Assembly: GCA_000385875.2 (NCBI GenBank)
Contig: KK365133.1
Span: forward strand, 148,740 to 212,739
Length of the DNA stretch: 64,000 nt
DNA from: Anncaliia algerae PRA339
Taxonomy: Eukaryota > Microsporidia > Tubulinosematidae
Direction: 5' to 3'
The notes beneath the pieces were generated by a model. That model had not been told where the DNA came from. It searched no databases and worked only from the letters and a program-made list of their open reading frames with translations. Positions 54,992 to 64,000 of this stretch are shown one piece after another; positions within the stretch are counted from its first letter, which is position 1; each line of letters starts with the position of its first letter. Both the position numbers and the translations under genes were made by a program.

Positions 54992-56392
54992 ATGTTGATT
55001 TTATTCTTTAGTAAAATTTATTTGTCTTCAGTTTTGAAAATACAAGATAATAAATCAAACTTATTCCTTTATGTGAACAACAACAATGAATTAAAGTTTA
55101 CCAATGATTTTAACAATGCTACACTATGGGTTATAGAATCATCAATTCTAAATAATAATGAATCAACAATTAAAATGATGGAAAGAGATTTATATTTTAC
55201 CGCAATTGAAAACAACTTAATACTTTCTACTGAGAAAAACTCATTTAATCAAAAATTCATGGTAATCTTAGATGATATTGGTAATTTTCAATTGTTGTAT
55301 GATACCTTATACTTTGTTGATGTTAAAAATAAAAGATTAATTTTAAGAAATAAAGCAACTATTCCTGCTGGATTTACATTGTACTTAGATAAAGGTTCAA
55401 AGGAGAATTTTATAAATGATTCTGTAAGATCAGGCATTGTTTTAGAAAATGGTCAAAACCAGAAGGTAGTTGATGGAAAATTCATTCATATAAATAACAA
55501 TGGTTTAAGATTTAAGATCCACTCCCTTTTAACTGCTTCAGAAATCAATGGAATAAATTATTCTGAATTCCCACGTGTCAATGAATTTGATATTCATGAG
55601 ATTATGAATGATCCGGATTTTATTAATGACCCTTCTGATTACATTGATGAACATTTTAATCCAGAAACAGCTGAGCATATTAAAATAAAGTTCCTTAACC
55701 TAATAAATTACCTGAAGAAGCATCATCATATTAATGATCCCTTGTTAAACAAACATCATGATAAAATGATGCTTCATGAGGATGATTCACATTGTTCCGT
55801 AGATAGTTGTGAAGACATGGTAACAGATTATTCAACTCATTCTTCAGAATCAGATTCGCACCATTACAATCATCATTATCATCACCATTATGATGAAAAG
55901 GTAAGTTTATCTCAAGCAATGAATGAGGAAATTGGACGGATTGAAAGAATTCATGCATTTAAGAAAAGTTTACAAGATCGAATAGAAGCACAGAATAATC
56001 CACTAAGCAATGATGGTAAAATAAAGAAAAGACTTTTGGAGGATGAGAAACAAAGATATCTTTATATGAAGAATAATTTTCCAGATGATTCAGTATTGAG
56101 ACAAGGCCCTGTGAATTATATAAGAAAACGCATTGAAAAAAAATTAGCAGGATATAATACTGAAAATAATCCAGAAGTTCAAAGGGTCCTTAAATATTTA
56201 GATAAGCCATTGTTAAGAAATCCTTCATCAGCATTAGAGCCTTCAGAAGCTTTAAAACAACTTAGAGCCAAAAAAGATTTTACCAATGATGCAAGAGCAA
56301 AGACGTGCCAAAAATATGCGAGATTGATTTCAAATCCTAAAGAAAATATAGGGGTAAATATTTATACCTGTCCAGATTTACTTTTTGAATAA
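54992..56392 (+). CDS. Secreted protein: beta-trefoil-like domain, His-rich linker, helical tail
   Basis: 466 residues. Signal peptide MLILFFSKIYLSSV. Residues ~15-180 follow the pattern of the family at 25937, 50058 and 63359: LKIQDNKSN.FLYV start, FMVILDDIGNFQLLY middle, then ILRNKATIPAGFTLYLDKG. Residues ~195-250 are acidic (many D, E, P). A His-rich patch, SHHYNHHYHHHYDE (coding about 55856-55896), could bind metal such as zinc. Residues ~305-466 are helical and charged, with repeated EK/KR. This is the only family member with such a C-terminal extension. It starts at the first in-frame ATG. Function unknown. Confidence 0.75.
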   Translation: MLILFFSKIYLSSVLKIQDNKSNLFLYVNNNNELKFTNDFNNATLWVIESSILNNNESTIKMMERDLYFTAIENNLILSTEKNSFNQKFMVILDDIGNFQLLYDTLYFVDVKNKRLILRNKATIPAGFTLYLDKGSKENFINDSVRSGIVLENGQNQKVVDGKFIHINNNGLRFKIHSLLTASEINGINYSEFPRVNEFDIHEIMNDPDFINDPSDYIDEHFNPETAEHIKIKFLNLINYLKKHHHINDPLLNKHHDKMMLHEDDSHCSVDSCEDMVTDYSTHSSESDSHHYNHHYHHHYDEKVSLSQAMNEEIGRIERIHAFKKSLQDRIEAQNNPLSNDGKIKKRLLEDEKQRYLYMKNNFPDDSVLRQGPVNYIRKRIEKKLAGYNTENNPEVQRVLKYLDKPLLRNPSSALEPSEALKQLRAKKDFTNDARAKTCQKYARLISNPKENIGVNIYTCPDLLFE

Positions 56393-57538
56393 ATTCTTTC
56401 AATAATAATATTTTTATTTTGTTAGAATCATTATTTATCAAATTGTTTTCTTCTCTCTCGTCCATTAAATATATTTCCATTTATTAAAATTTATTTAAAT
56501 AATAGCGCACTAAATTCAGTAATTAATTAAATATTCTTTTTAAGGTAAAAAATTACTAAACAATTTTAATTAAAATGCATGTGGAAGGAAAAGGCAGAAA
56601 AATATGGTAAATTATTCTAAAAAGATACTAAATTAATTAAAATTAAAATGTAAATATTTTAATGACTTTTAATTTAAACAATAATTTATGAACGCGTTGC
56701 TTTATGAAAAATAAAAAGAAACTAAACCTCATGCAAAAAGGACCTGAAAATTATAAATTTTCTTGGGACGGATTTTGTCTTCAACAAAGTATTTTATATT
56801 GCTAGATAGTAACTATATATTCAATAAGTTATCATTAACTCTATTTTGTTTAATCTAAACTTCCTTTCAGTTTGCACTGTCACTCTTCGTTTTTTCGTGT
56901 TTAGAGATGGAATAGATTTTATTCATTTTATACTTATTCATTACAAAATTTTATTTATATATTTGCACGTATTGTATGCATAATACCATTATATTTGAAG
57001 TATTTATAAGTAGTTTATAAATAAACATATGTAAGAAGGAAATTTATTGTTTTATGTTATATATTTGAAAATAGAATGTACATAATATTTTTTCAATTCA
57101 AATTATACTTTTTTCAATTAAGTTATATTTGTAATTTAATTATACTATACCTAAATTATCAATGATATAGCTGTTTTTTGCATTCATTAATATTTTAATC
57201 CATATATCACATCATATTATACAAAGCAAAGAAATCTTACCCCGTATGCCGCGAAATCGGTATGCAAAAAAAACCAAATTGAAGTTTTGGTTTATATTCA
57301 TGATATTTAAATTGGCTCTTTAAAAACAATATTTAAGAATTACAAATTTATTATTTGTAAAATTTACATTAAATCTAGCTCGTTATATACATCTCATTTT
57401 CTCTAATTTATTATTCTTTATTTTGATTAAGAAAAATTTATTTTTTGAAAAATATTAGAAAATAGTTTTTAAATTTTAAAAATAATTTGCATTTGTGAGA
57501 TTGATGTAAATATTACTAAGGTTATAGGAATATAATTT
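56393..57538. other. Gene-free AT-rich stretch
   Basis: No supportable gene between convergent 3' ends. Confidence 0.5.
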
Positions 57539-57574
57539 TCTTTACAAATATTTACCACACTTTTTATTTAAGAC

Positions 57575-58366
57575 TCATATATTCAACACTACTAACACTA
57601 CAACACCCACAATACTAAATGAAAATACACCATTATCTTTGTCTTCTAAATCTTTTACCTCTTCTTTTCTACTGTTATTTTTTGTATCAGATTTGCTTAA
57701 ATCTTTATCTTTCTTCTTTTCTTTATGAATATTAGTATTAAGATTATTATTAATCAAAGGATTCATATTTTGAACTAATGCTTCATTTTCTTGCTTTCTA
57801 TTCTCTTCAGTATATACCTGAGAAACTAGATCTGTGGTCTCTTGATCGGCTACATATATAATTTCTCCATAAGATAATTTTTCATCTTCAATGATACATT
57901 CTTCTTTGCTACATTCCACACTATCAAGTATATAATCTTCCATCATTAAATTTAGAGGATTTCCATATACCGAGTAGACGATTTCTCCATAAGAAATTTT
58001 GTGTTTATTAATGCATTCTTTAATGATCTTTGGAGTCGAAATTGCATTTCTATCCTCATTTATAATTTCTTCTTCATATTCCTTGTTCTTTTCACAATTG
58101 GTGCAATTATAATTATCATTTAAAATGGTTCCATCATCAAGACTACCAATATATGTGGAATCATCAGTATTGTATGTGTGGAGTGGTGGTTCATTGGAAT
58201 AGCTATAGACTGTGTAGCTTGGATTTGCTTCATTAGTGTTGTCTACAACAATGTCGAATTGTTGTATAGTTGGTATGTGGAGTTTTTTGTTCTTGTCATT
58301 TCTTAGAGCTAGAATCAATGTAATCAAATGGAAGATCATAAAAGCTTGCATGTAAATAAAAACCAT
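57575..58366 (-). CDS. Putative GPI-anchored surface protein, copy 1
   Basis: 263 residues by the first ATG. Hydrophobic N-terminal signal (MIFHLITLILAL, residues 10-21). The mature region is acidic and low in hydrophobics with Tyr/Asn/Thr-rich runs; a CTNC pair occurs near residue 90. Two internal repeats, ISYGEIVYSV and LSYGEIIYVA, lie ~48 residues apart. The C-terminus is Lys/Asp-rich, then a short hydrophobic end (FSFSIVGVVVLVVLNI) stopping at the last residue, preceded by DNG: the layout of a GPI-attachment signal. A TATA motif at 58370-58377 lies only 3 nt from the ATG, so translation may start at Met6 or Met10. Inverted near-identical copy at 58829-59626. Function unknown. Confidence 0.8.
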   Translation of the reverse strand: MVFIYMQAFMIFHLITLILALRNDKNKKLHIPTIQQFDIVVDNTNEANPSYTVYSYSNEPPLHTYNTDDSTYIGSLDDGTILNDNYNCTNCEKNKEYEEEIINEDRNAISTPKIIKECINKHKISYGEIVYSVYGNPLNLMMEDYILDSVECSKEECIIEDEKLSYGEIIYVADQETTDLVSQVYTEENRKQENEALVQNMNPLINNNLNTNIHKEKKKDKDLSKSDTKNNSRKEEVKDLEDKDNGVFSFSIVGVVVLVVLNI

Positions 58367-58369
58367 ACG

Positions 58370-58377
58370 TATTTATA
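58370..58377 (-). promoter_or_regulatory. TATA-like motif of copy 1
   Basis: TATAAATA on the minus strand, conserved in the inverted copy, preceded by an A-rich run. It sits just 3 nt before the first ATG, so if it positions transcription ~25-30 bp downstream the first ATG would be outside the mRNA. Confidence 0.45.
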
Positions 58378-58471
58378 CTTTTTTTCTGATACATTTTGTT
58401 TACGTCTTTTTCATATAAATTGTCAAAATTTTCTTGTTGATATATAAACAAAATGAGAATTGTCCAATGAT

Positions 58472-58725
58472 GTCTAATTTTTTACTAAAATTAATTAATT
58501 TTATATGTTTTGAATTTAATTACGCATTGATACACAATAAATAAAGAATTTATAAATATAAATCACATGCTATAAAATGCAAAATATGCAGTAAGACCTT
58601 TAAAATTTTGTTGATTTTATATCGATTAAGCTTCTGTAATTATATTACTGATCTAAATCCTTTAAATTGAAACTTAATTAATTTTGAAACAAGCAATTTT
58701 AAATAATTTATGAAAAGAATCTTTA
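58472..58725. other. Spacer of the inverted duplication
   Basis: 254 bp of unique AT-rich DNA between the two divergent promoters. Confidence 0.7.
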
Positions 58726-58817
58726 ATCATTGGACAATTTTCATTTTGTTTATATCAACAAGAAAATTTTGTCAATTTATATGAAAAAGGTATAAACAAA
58801 ATGTATCAGAAAAAAAG

Positions 58818-58825
58818 TATAAATA
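58818..58825 (+). promoter_or_regulatory. TATA-like motif of copy 2
   Basis: TATAAATA, 3 nt before the ATG at 58829; same arrangement as in copy 1. Confidence 0.45.
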
Positions 58826-58828
58826 CGT

Positions 58829-59626
58829 ATGGTTTTTATTTACATGCAAGCTTTTATGATCTTCCATTTGATTACATTGATTCTAGCTCTAAGAAATGAC
58901 AAGAACAAAAAACTCCACATACCAACTATACAACAATTCGACATTGTTGTAGACAACACTAATGAAGCAAATCCAAGCTACACAGTCTATAGCTACTCCA
59001 ATGAACCACCACTCCACACATATAATACTGATGACTCCACTTATATTGATAGTCTTGATGATGAAACCATTTTAAAAAATATAGTAGATAATTATAATTA
59101 CACAAATTGTGAAAAGAACAAGGAATATGAAGAAAAAATTATAGATAGCAATATAAATTCATTTAGCCATCCAAAAATCATCAAAAAAGACACTGATAAA
59201 CATAATATTCCTTATGGAGAAATCGTCTACTCGGTGTGTGAAAATCCTCTAGATATAATGTACGAAGATTTCATACTTGATAGTGTGGAATGTAGCAAAG
59301 AAGAATATATTAATGTTGATTACAAATTACCCTATGGAAAAATTATATACATGGCTGATCAAGAGACTACGGATCTGGTTTCCCAGGTATATACTGAAGA
59401 TAACAAAACAGAAGGAAATGAAAAACTAGATCAAAATATGAATCCTTTAATTAATAATCCTAATGATGGTATTCATAAAGAAAAAGTTAAAGATAAAGAT
59501 TTAAATAAATATGACACAAAAAATAACAGTGGAAATGAAGAAGTACAAAGTTTAGAAGATATTGATAATGGAGTATTATCGTTTAGTATTGTAGGTTTTG
59601 TAGTGTTAGTAGTGTTGAATATATGA
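58829..59626 (+). CDS. Putative GPI-anchored surface protein, copy 2
   Basis: 265 residues, divergent twin of 57575-58366. The first ~72 residues are virtually identical, including the hydrophobic signal and IQQFDIVVDNTNEANPSYT. The middle differs (for example a 3-residue insertion in TILKNIVDNYNY and other substitutions). The two internal repeats read IPYGEIVYSV and LPYGKIIYMA. The Lys/Asp-rich tail and terminal hydrophobic end (LSFSIVGFVVLVVLNI) keep the GPI-signal layout. The patchwork of identical and divergent blocks suggests either gene conversion or selection on the middle part. Confidence 0.8.
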   Translation: MVFIYMQAFMIFHLITLILALRNDKNKKLHIPTIQQFDIVVDNTNEANPSYTVYSYSNEPPLHTYNTDDSTYIDSLDDETILKNIVDNYNYTNCEKNKEYEEKIIDSNINSFSHPKIIKKDTDKHNIPYGEIVYSVCENPLDIMYEDFILDSVECSKEEYINVDYKLPYGKIIYMADQETTDLVSQVYTEDNKTEGNEKLDQNMNPLINNPNDGIHKEKVKDKDLNKYDTKNNSGNEEVQSLEDIDNGVLSFSIVGFVVLVVLNI

Positions 59627-59662
59627 GTCTTAAATAAAAAGTATGGTAAGTATTTGTAAAGA

Positions 59663-62600
59663 TATACTTTAATGAAAATTTTTAGATTTTTAAAGTAATA
59701 TAAGTAATTCTTTAGTTTGTTAATATTTCTTTTAATATACATTTTGTCCAGAGGTTGTCATATATACAAAAATGAATTTTATAAAACCTAATTTGATATT
59801 TAAATTGCATCTATAGTATCTTAGTTTAAAATTATCTTACATTATATAGTGGCACTTTTAAAAATAAATACTTGATAAATATTCCTTTTATGACAAAAAT
59901 TCTTTTATGCACCTTTCAATTCATCCTTTGCAATTTTTTCTCCCTTATGTTAGAGTGAGATTTTCTATCAAATATGGGTTTTTTGTTTATTTTTAGTTTC
60001 TTTATCAAAGAATGGTCGTAAATTACAAAATCAATGAAAATATATTACTTCACTTTAATGTCAACACATTTCTATTTTTATAAAATTATCAAAATTTAGT
60101 ATGGATGATAAATTTTTTAGCAAATAATTCAAACAATATATTTTTTCACAATTCTTTTTAACTTTTATTTAAAAATTATTTATAAATGCAAAGAAATCTT
60201 TTTAACAGAAACTAGAATATATTTTAATTCCTTAGGATTTTTATTTTTGTAATATTCTTAAGCTATTTTTAATGATCTCTGCCTTATTTTTTAGAATATT
60301 TAAATTGATTTTGTAAAACTACAATTTTCTTTATTCTATTGTTTAAATTAATTCAAGAAGTATAAATTTATAACATTTTTTAATTATTGTTTAGTTCTTT
60401 GGTTGCTGTTTATTTAAATAAAACAAGTTTAAAAAATTTTAAAGATAAATATGAAGAATTGAATTTAGGTGTAATTTTACCAGGAATGAACTAAAGTTGT
60501 TTAAGGACTCTTTTTCCACTGACTAAACTAATTTTTAAATAATATGAAATTAAATCATTATAATTATAACTTAACAATAAATTTGATTACTATGAATATA
60601 TTTGTTTGTATTTTGGTATTGTTTAAAATTTTTATGATTATTTTAAAAACACAGAATCTAAAGTCTCAAGTATTTTTTTCAATGCCCAACCAATAAACAA
60701 ATGTAGCAAAGCCTTTTTCTTCTCAAAATTTTTATTCATTTCGTCGTAAAACAATTCAATATAGCTGCTTGCCTTAAATATTTTGAAATAGCATGGTTTA
60801 ATTTTACAAATGATGCTAGCTTGTTAATTAGAAACTATTGTTAGTAACCAAAAAAAATTTAATATTGTAATTAAAAATTTATTATTAATAAAAGAGTTTT
60901 GTTATGCAATAGATATCAGAAAAATGATTTACAGAACAATCTATTTATAGTCGGAAAAAATTTTTAGGTCAAAATGCAAGTTCGCAAATTATTAAGCTTT
61001 TAAGATTGTTTTCAGAATCAAAGAAATATATTTTTTTTAAAATACAGCTTAGTTTTTATGTTTTTCTTATATTTTATTATGCAAAATAAAAATTATGATT
61101 TTCAAAGTATTCTTAGCACTATTTTTTTATTTGATTTATAATCCTATAATGTCTTTATTCATTTTTTTCGTTTTATAAATCCTTGTAAACATGTGTATTA
61201 GTAATATTCTTTTAATTTAAATATTTCAAGTAAACCAAATATAAATACCTATTTGTTAAACATTCTTTCTGGATGTATTTAGTGTAAAATTATTGGATTT
61301 AAAATGTAATTATAGGAATTTCATCATATTTCTTTTAGGAAGATTATTCTTTACAAAATCCACAAGAGAAATGAAATCTTTCTTCAAATTGATTTCTTTA
61401 CAAACTTTCAAAGAACTGAATATATGAAATTTAGAAAAATTAGAGATGGTATACAATCATTCATTAAAAGTATTGATGATATAAAAGACGTTTAAATATT
61501 TTTGAATAAAAATGTCTTATTAAACGCATTCTTTTTATTTAATGTGGTAAATAAAATATAGAAATGATTTAATATTCAATAACCATTTATTCTAAAAACT
61601 CTTTCCAAATATAATGAAATAAATAGCATCGCCGAAAATTCTATCTCTATAGGTTGAATTTAAATTTAATTAACATTTTCTATACATACTATTCCATTGA
61701 TAAATGGTAAAGGTTTTTAGAAAAAAATTGGTTTCCAAATGAAAACTTCCTTGAAAATATTATTATTTGTGATTTATTATGATAGTAACCATAAAACTAT
61801 ACTTTATGAAGGCTATAATTGCTATAATATAACAAAACTATTAAAATTTAATATAAGCATAATCATACAAAGAGAAAAATAAGTGAAGTTGACTACTTAC
61901 TCTAACATAATCAAGAATTTAAAATAGTTAAAGTAATTTGATAATTATAGAAAATTAATAAAAACATCAATCTTTGCAGGCTTCTTAGATAAATAAAATA
62001 TTTGTTACCAATCTATAATATCACTTAAAAACGATAAATTATGACCAATGGATTATTCAAACATTTATTAAAAATTTTTTTTAAAAAAGATATAGCAAAG
62101 TATTCCAATCTAAGCATTAATATTGATTGTAAAAATATTAAATTTTTACAATCCAGATTTTTCTATATGTGTTTACTTAAAATATAATATTTAAAAAACA
62201 ATTGCTTATTACAGAAACAATAATTAAAACTTTAAATATTTAATGATTTAATTCTCGTAAATTACTAAAATCAGCTAAAACAAATATAAAGTATACCCCC
62301 TTTGCCAAAAGAAACTTTTGTTTGATGTTCTCATAATAGAATTTTCAAATTAGGCTTTAGCGCTGAACTAGAGCGAAGCTTTTTTCTAAAGAATACTGAT
62401 TGTTCCGTAGTTTTTCTAAAGATAAACACCTTTTACTTTAGCAGATTTTTTACCAGGTGTTTTAAATCATAATATTTAAAATTAGACGATTAAAAAAATA
62501 TATTGCTATATTAAGCTGTATATTTCCATTAATCATATTTGATACTATTTTATGATTCTTTTTAAAAAAAATATCACTTGTTTTAATTACCATGAAACCT

Positions 62601-63358
62601 GATGATTAAAATATATTATTAAGCATAATCCTGTGTTACCATTATCATTAAATTAAATAAAAGCTATTTATCTGAGATATTATAGTTACACTATTTTTAA
62701 TTGATCAATTATTTGATATAAATAATTATATTTAAATATTAATAACACATATATTTTAAAGAATAACTGTTAGATTTAAAAATTAAATTTATTTGCATCT
62801 CTTAAGCGATGTAGTGAAGAATTTTTAAAGAAATATTGTTTTTAAGGAATATGAAATATAAAAAAATTAATAATATCAAATAATTTTCAAATTTATACAA
62901 AAGTACAGTACAAATCAAAGAATAGGTAAAACATAATAGCAGTAAAAGCAATGAGAATTTAATGAAGTAGGCTTGGATAATATCAAAAGGAAAAAAAATA
63001 AAAAACTTATGGAATAGGACTAATAAGCATAATTTTTATAATATTTTTTCCCAACATTTAGCATACATGTTAATTTTCTTGATAATAAAATATAAATGCA
63101 AAGATTATTTTAATTTGTTGCTTACATAAATTTCTATATTAATTTTGTATGATCTTTAAATCATATATTTGTAAAAAGTTTGAGGTTCTTAAATGTGAGT
63201 TTAAAGTTTTCCTTAACCTTTGTAAAACAATTTAGAATTTTATTTAATATTATAATTTTTTTAAATATTTTTTTGAAAAATTAAATTTTTTTTGAATTTT
63301 AAGATTCAAACGTCTCAAATGTCCTTTTAAATATAAAAAGTTTTCTAAGGAATATTTC
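59663..63358. other. 3.7-kb gene-free stretch
   Basis: The longest gene-free part of the window; uniformly AT-rich. No open frame, RNA or transposon motif recognised. A weakly GC-richer spot lies at 62330-62400. Confidence 0.5.
63330..63340 (+). promoter_or_regulatory. TATA-like motif upstream of 63359 gene
   Basis: AATATAAAAAG about 20-29 bp before the ATG, which fits a very short 5' untranslated region. Confidence 0.4.
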
Positions 63359-63904
63359 ATGATCTTAACTAAATACATCATTACATTATCACTATTTATA
63401 AATTATTCTATTTCATTTGTAATACAGGAAAGAAGCACAGGAAGGTATCTATCCTCCAAGAATATGGGTGTAGTAGCACTCGTGGAAGATATAAGGCAGG
63501 CTAGTCCTTATATAATCAGGGCAGTTGGGAATTCTCCTATTGATATGGCAATAACAGACAAAAAGAGTAAACTAGCCCTGGATTTTGCTGCAGATGGACC
63601 TGATTTAATATCCTTTTCCTATTCAAGTTCAACCAATCAATTGTTTAAGCTAAATCTTGATGAAAATGGGTATTGGCAGATAATTCAAGGAACTAAGAAG
63701 TATTTATATTATGATCCAGAGACAAGTAAACTCAAAGGAGGGCCATATGATGTATCTAAAACCGTAGGGTTTATGCTTTTTGCTGATGATGGAATAGGAC
63801 CATTTCCAGTCATGAAAGGTGCCAAGCTTCCTTCTCCTATTCCACCTGTTTATCCGGAGGCCCCTTTGTTACCTGAAAATGAACCCTCTTTTGCTCCGAA
63901 ATAG
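63359..63904 (+). CDS. Secreted protein, beta-trefoil-like family member with Pro-rich tail
   Basis: 181 residues. Signal peptide MILTKYIITLSLFINYSIS with likely cleavage near residue 19. Then FVIQERSTGRYLSS, a typical opening strand of a trefoil module. Further strands are GVVALVEDIRQASPY, ITDKKSKLALDF, FKLNLDENGYWQI and VGFMLFADDGIGPFP, shared with 50058-50738. The C-terminal ~30 residues are Pro-rich (PSPIPPVYPEAPLLP), perhaps a linker or host-interaction tail. Codon use is less AT-biased than most host genes here, which suggests good expression. Family name and ligand unknown; ricin-B-type lectin similarity is a fold-level guess. Confidence 0.82.
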   Translation: MILTKYIITLSLFINYSISFVIQERSTGRYLSSKNMGVVALVEDIRQASPYIIRAVGNSPIDMAITDKKSKLALDFAADGPDLISFSYSSSTNQLFKLNLDENGYWQIIQGTKKYLYYDPETSKLKGGPYDVSKTVGFMLFADDGIGPFPVMKGAKLPSPIPPVYPEAPLLPENEPSFAPK

Positions 63905-64000
63905 TCTTAAATTAGATAATGATTAAATTATATGTTAAATTATGACTTTTTTTAGTTTTTTAATAGTTAATATCTTGTAAAAGTAAGATATACAAATTTA
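63905..64000. other. 3' flank to window end
   Basis: AT-rich; nothing seen. Confidence 0.5.

Larger units (their letters stand above)
57539..58471 (-). repeat. Left arm of a ~0.93-kb inverted duplication
   Basis: Reverse complement of 58726-59662. It includes the whole coding sequence at 57575-58366, its promoter (to 58471) and ~36 bp of 3' flank. Arms are separated by a 254-bp spacer (58472-58725). Confidence 0.9.
58726..59662 (+). repeat. Right arm of the inverted duplication
   Basis: Pairs with 57539-58471. Promoter and first ~70 codons are nearly identical to the other arm. The middle of the gene differs by many substitutions and small indels, and the 3' end is again close. Confidence 0.9.

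Noticed and set aside
1-64000. CRISPR arrays, bacterial operons, riboswitches, rRNA genes
   Set aside because: None seen; the gene content is eukaryotic and the repeats found are transposon ends, gene duplications or an in-gene tandem repeat.

Overview
The window is a very AT-rich, intron-poor eukaryotic sequence with short genes. It most likely comes from a microsporidian with an expanded, transposon-loaded genome. That reading rests on: (i) compact versions of eukaryotic housekeeping proteins (SF3A2/Prp11, the GPI8 caspase-like transamidase subunit, queuine tRNA-ribosyltransferase, a 3-ketosphinganine-reductase-like SDR, a RhoGAP); (ii) no introns seen in any gene; (iii) many small secreted proteins of unknown family; (iv) dense Merlin/IS1595-type (ISXO2-like) transposons, which are known to be abundant in Anncaliia/Tubulinosema-type and some other large microsporidian genomes. 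The genus cannot be fixed from sequence alone.

Layout. 1-10 kb: two direct-orientation paralogues rich in Asn/Gln/Tyr (the first cut by the window edge) separated by dead transposons. 10-14 kb: a Merlin transposase relic split by a Tc1-like element, a GC-richer unexplained patch, and a Ty3/gypsy reverse-transcriptase remnant. 17-19 kb: three minus-strand genes (two small membrane proteins and a TSC10-like reductase). 20-26 kb: SF3A2, two Merlin relics and a 0.7-0.8 kb tandem duplication of a transposon end. 26-29 kb: three secreted-protein genes. 31.5-37.8 kb: an intact Merlin element, queuine tRNA-ribosyltransferase, tRNA-Leu(CAA) and GPI8. 38-50 kb: transposon and pseudogene graveyard with a second intact Merlin element, a broken secreted-protein gene and its more decayed copy, and a lone pogo-like terminus. 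50-64 kb: secreted proteins of a shared beta-trefoil-like family, a RhoGAP, and a head-to-head inverted duplication of a putative GPI-anchored surface protein.

How the parts fit. The window mixes a thin set of housekeeping genes with two expanding classes. The first is secreted or surface proteins: four members of one beta-trefoil-like family, two Asn-rich paralogues, a pair of small secreted proteins, a pair of GPI-type proteins, and a dead pair of Cys-rich secreted proteins. The second is DNA transposons: nine distinguishable Merlin copies, of which two are intact with terminal inverted repeats and target duplications, plus two Tc1/IS630-type relics, one pogo-like end and one Ty3/gypsy fragment. 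GPI8, which attaches GPI anchors, lies in the same window as two of its plausible substrates. No CRISPR, rRNA operon or bacterial-type operon is present. About two thirds of the window is non-coding AT-rich DNA or decayed elements. Several apparent start codons are not ATG, so the starts given here were re-chosen.
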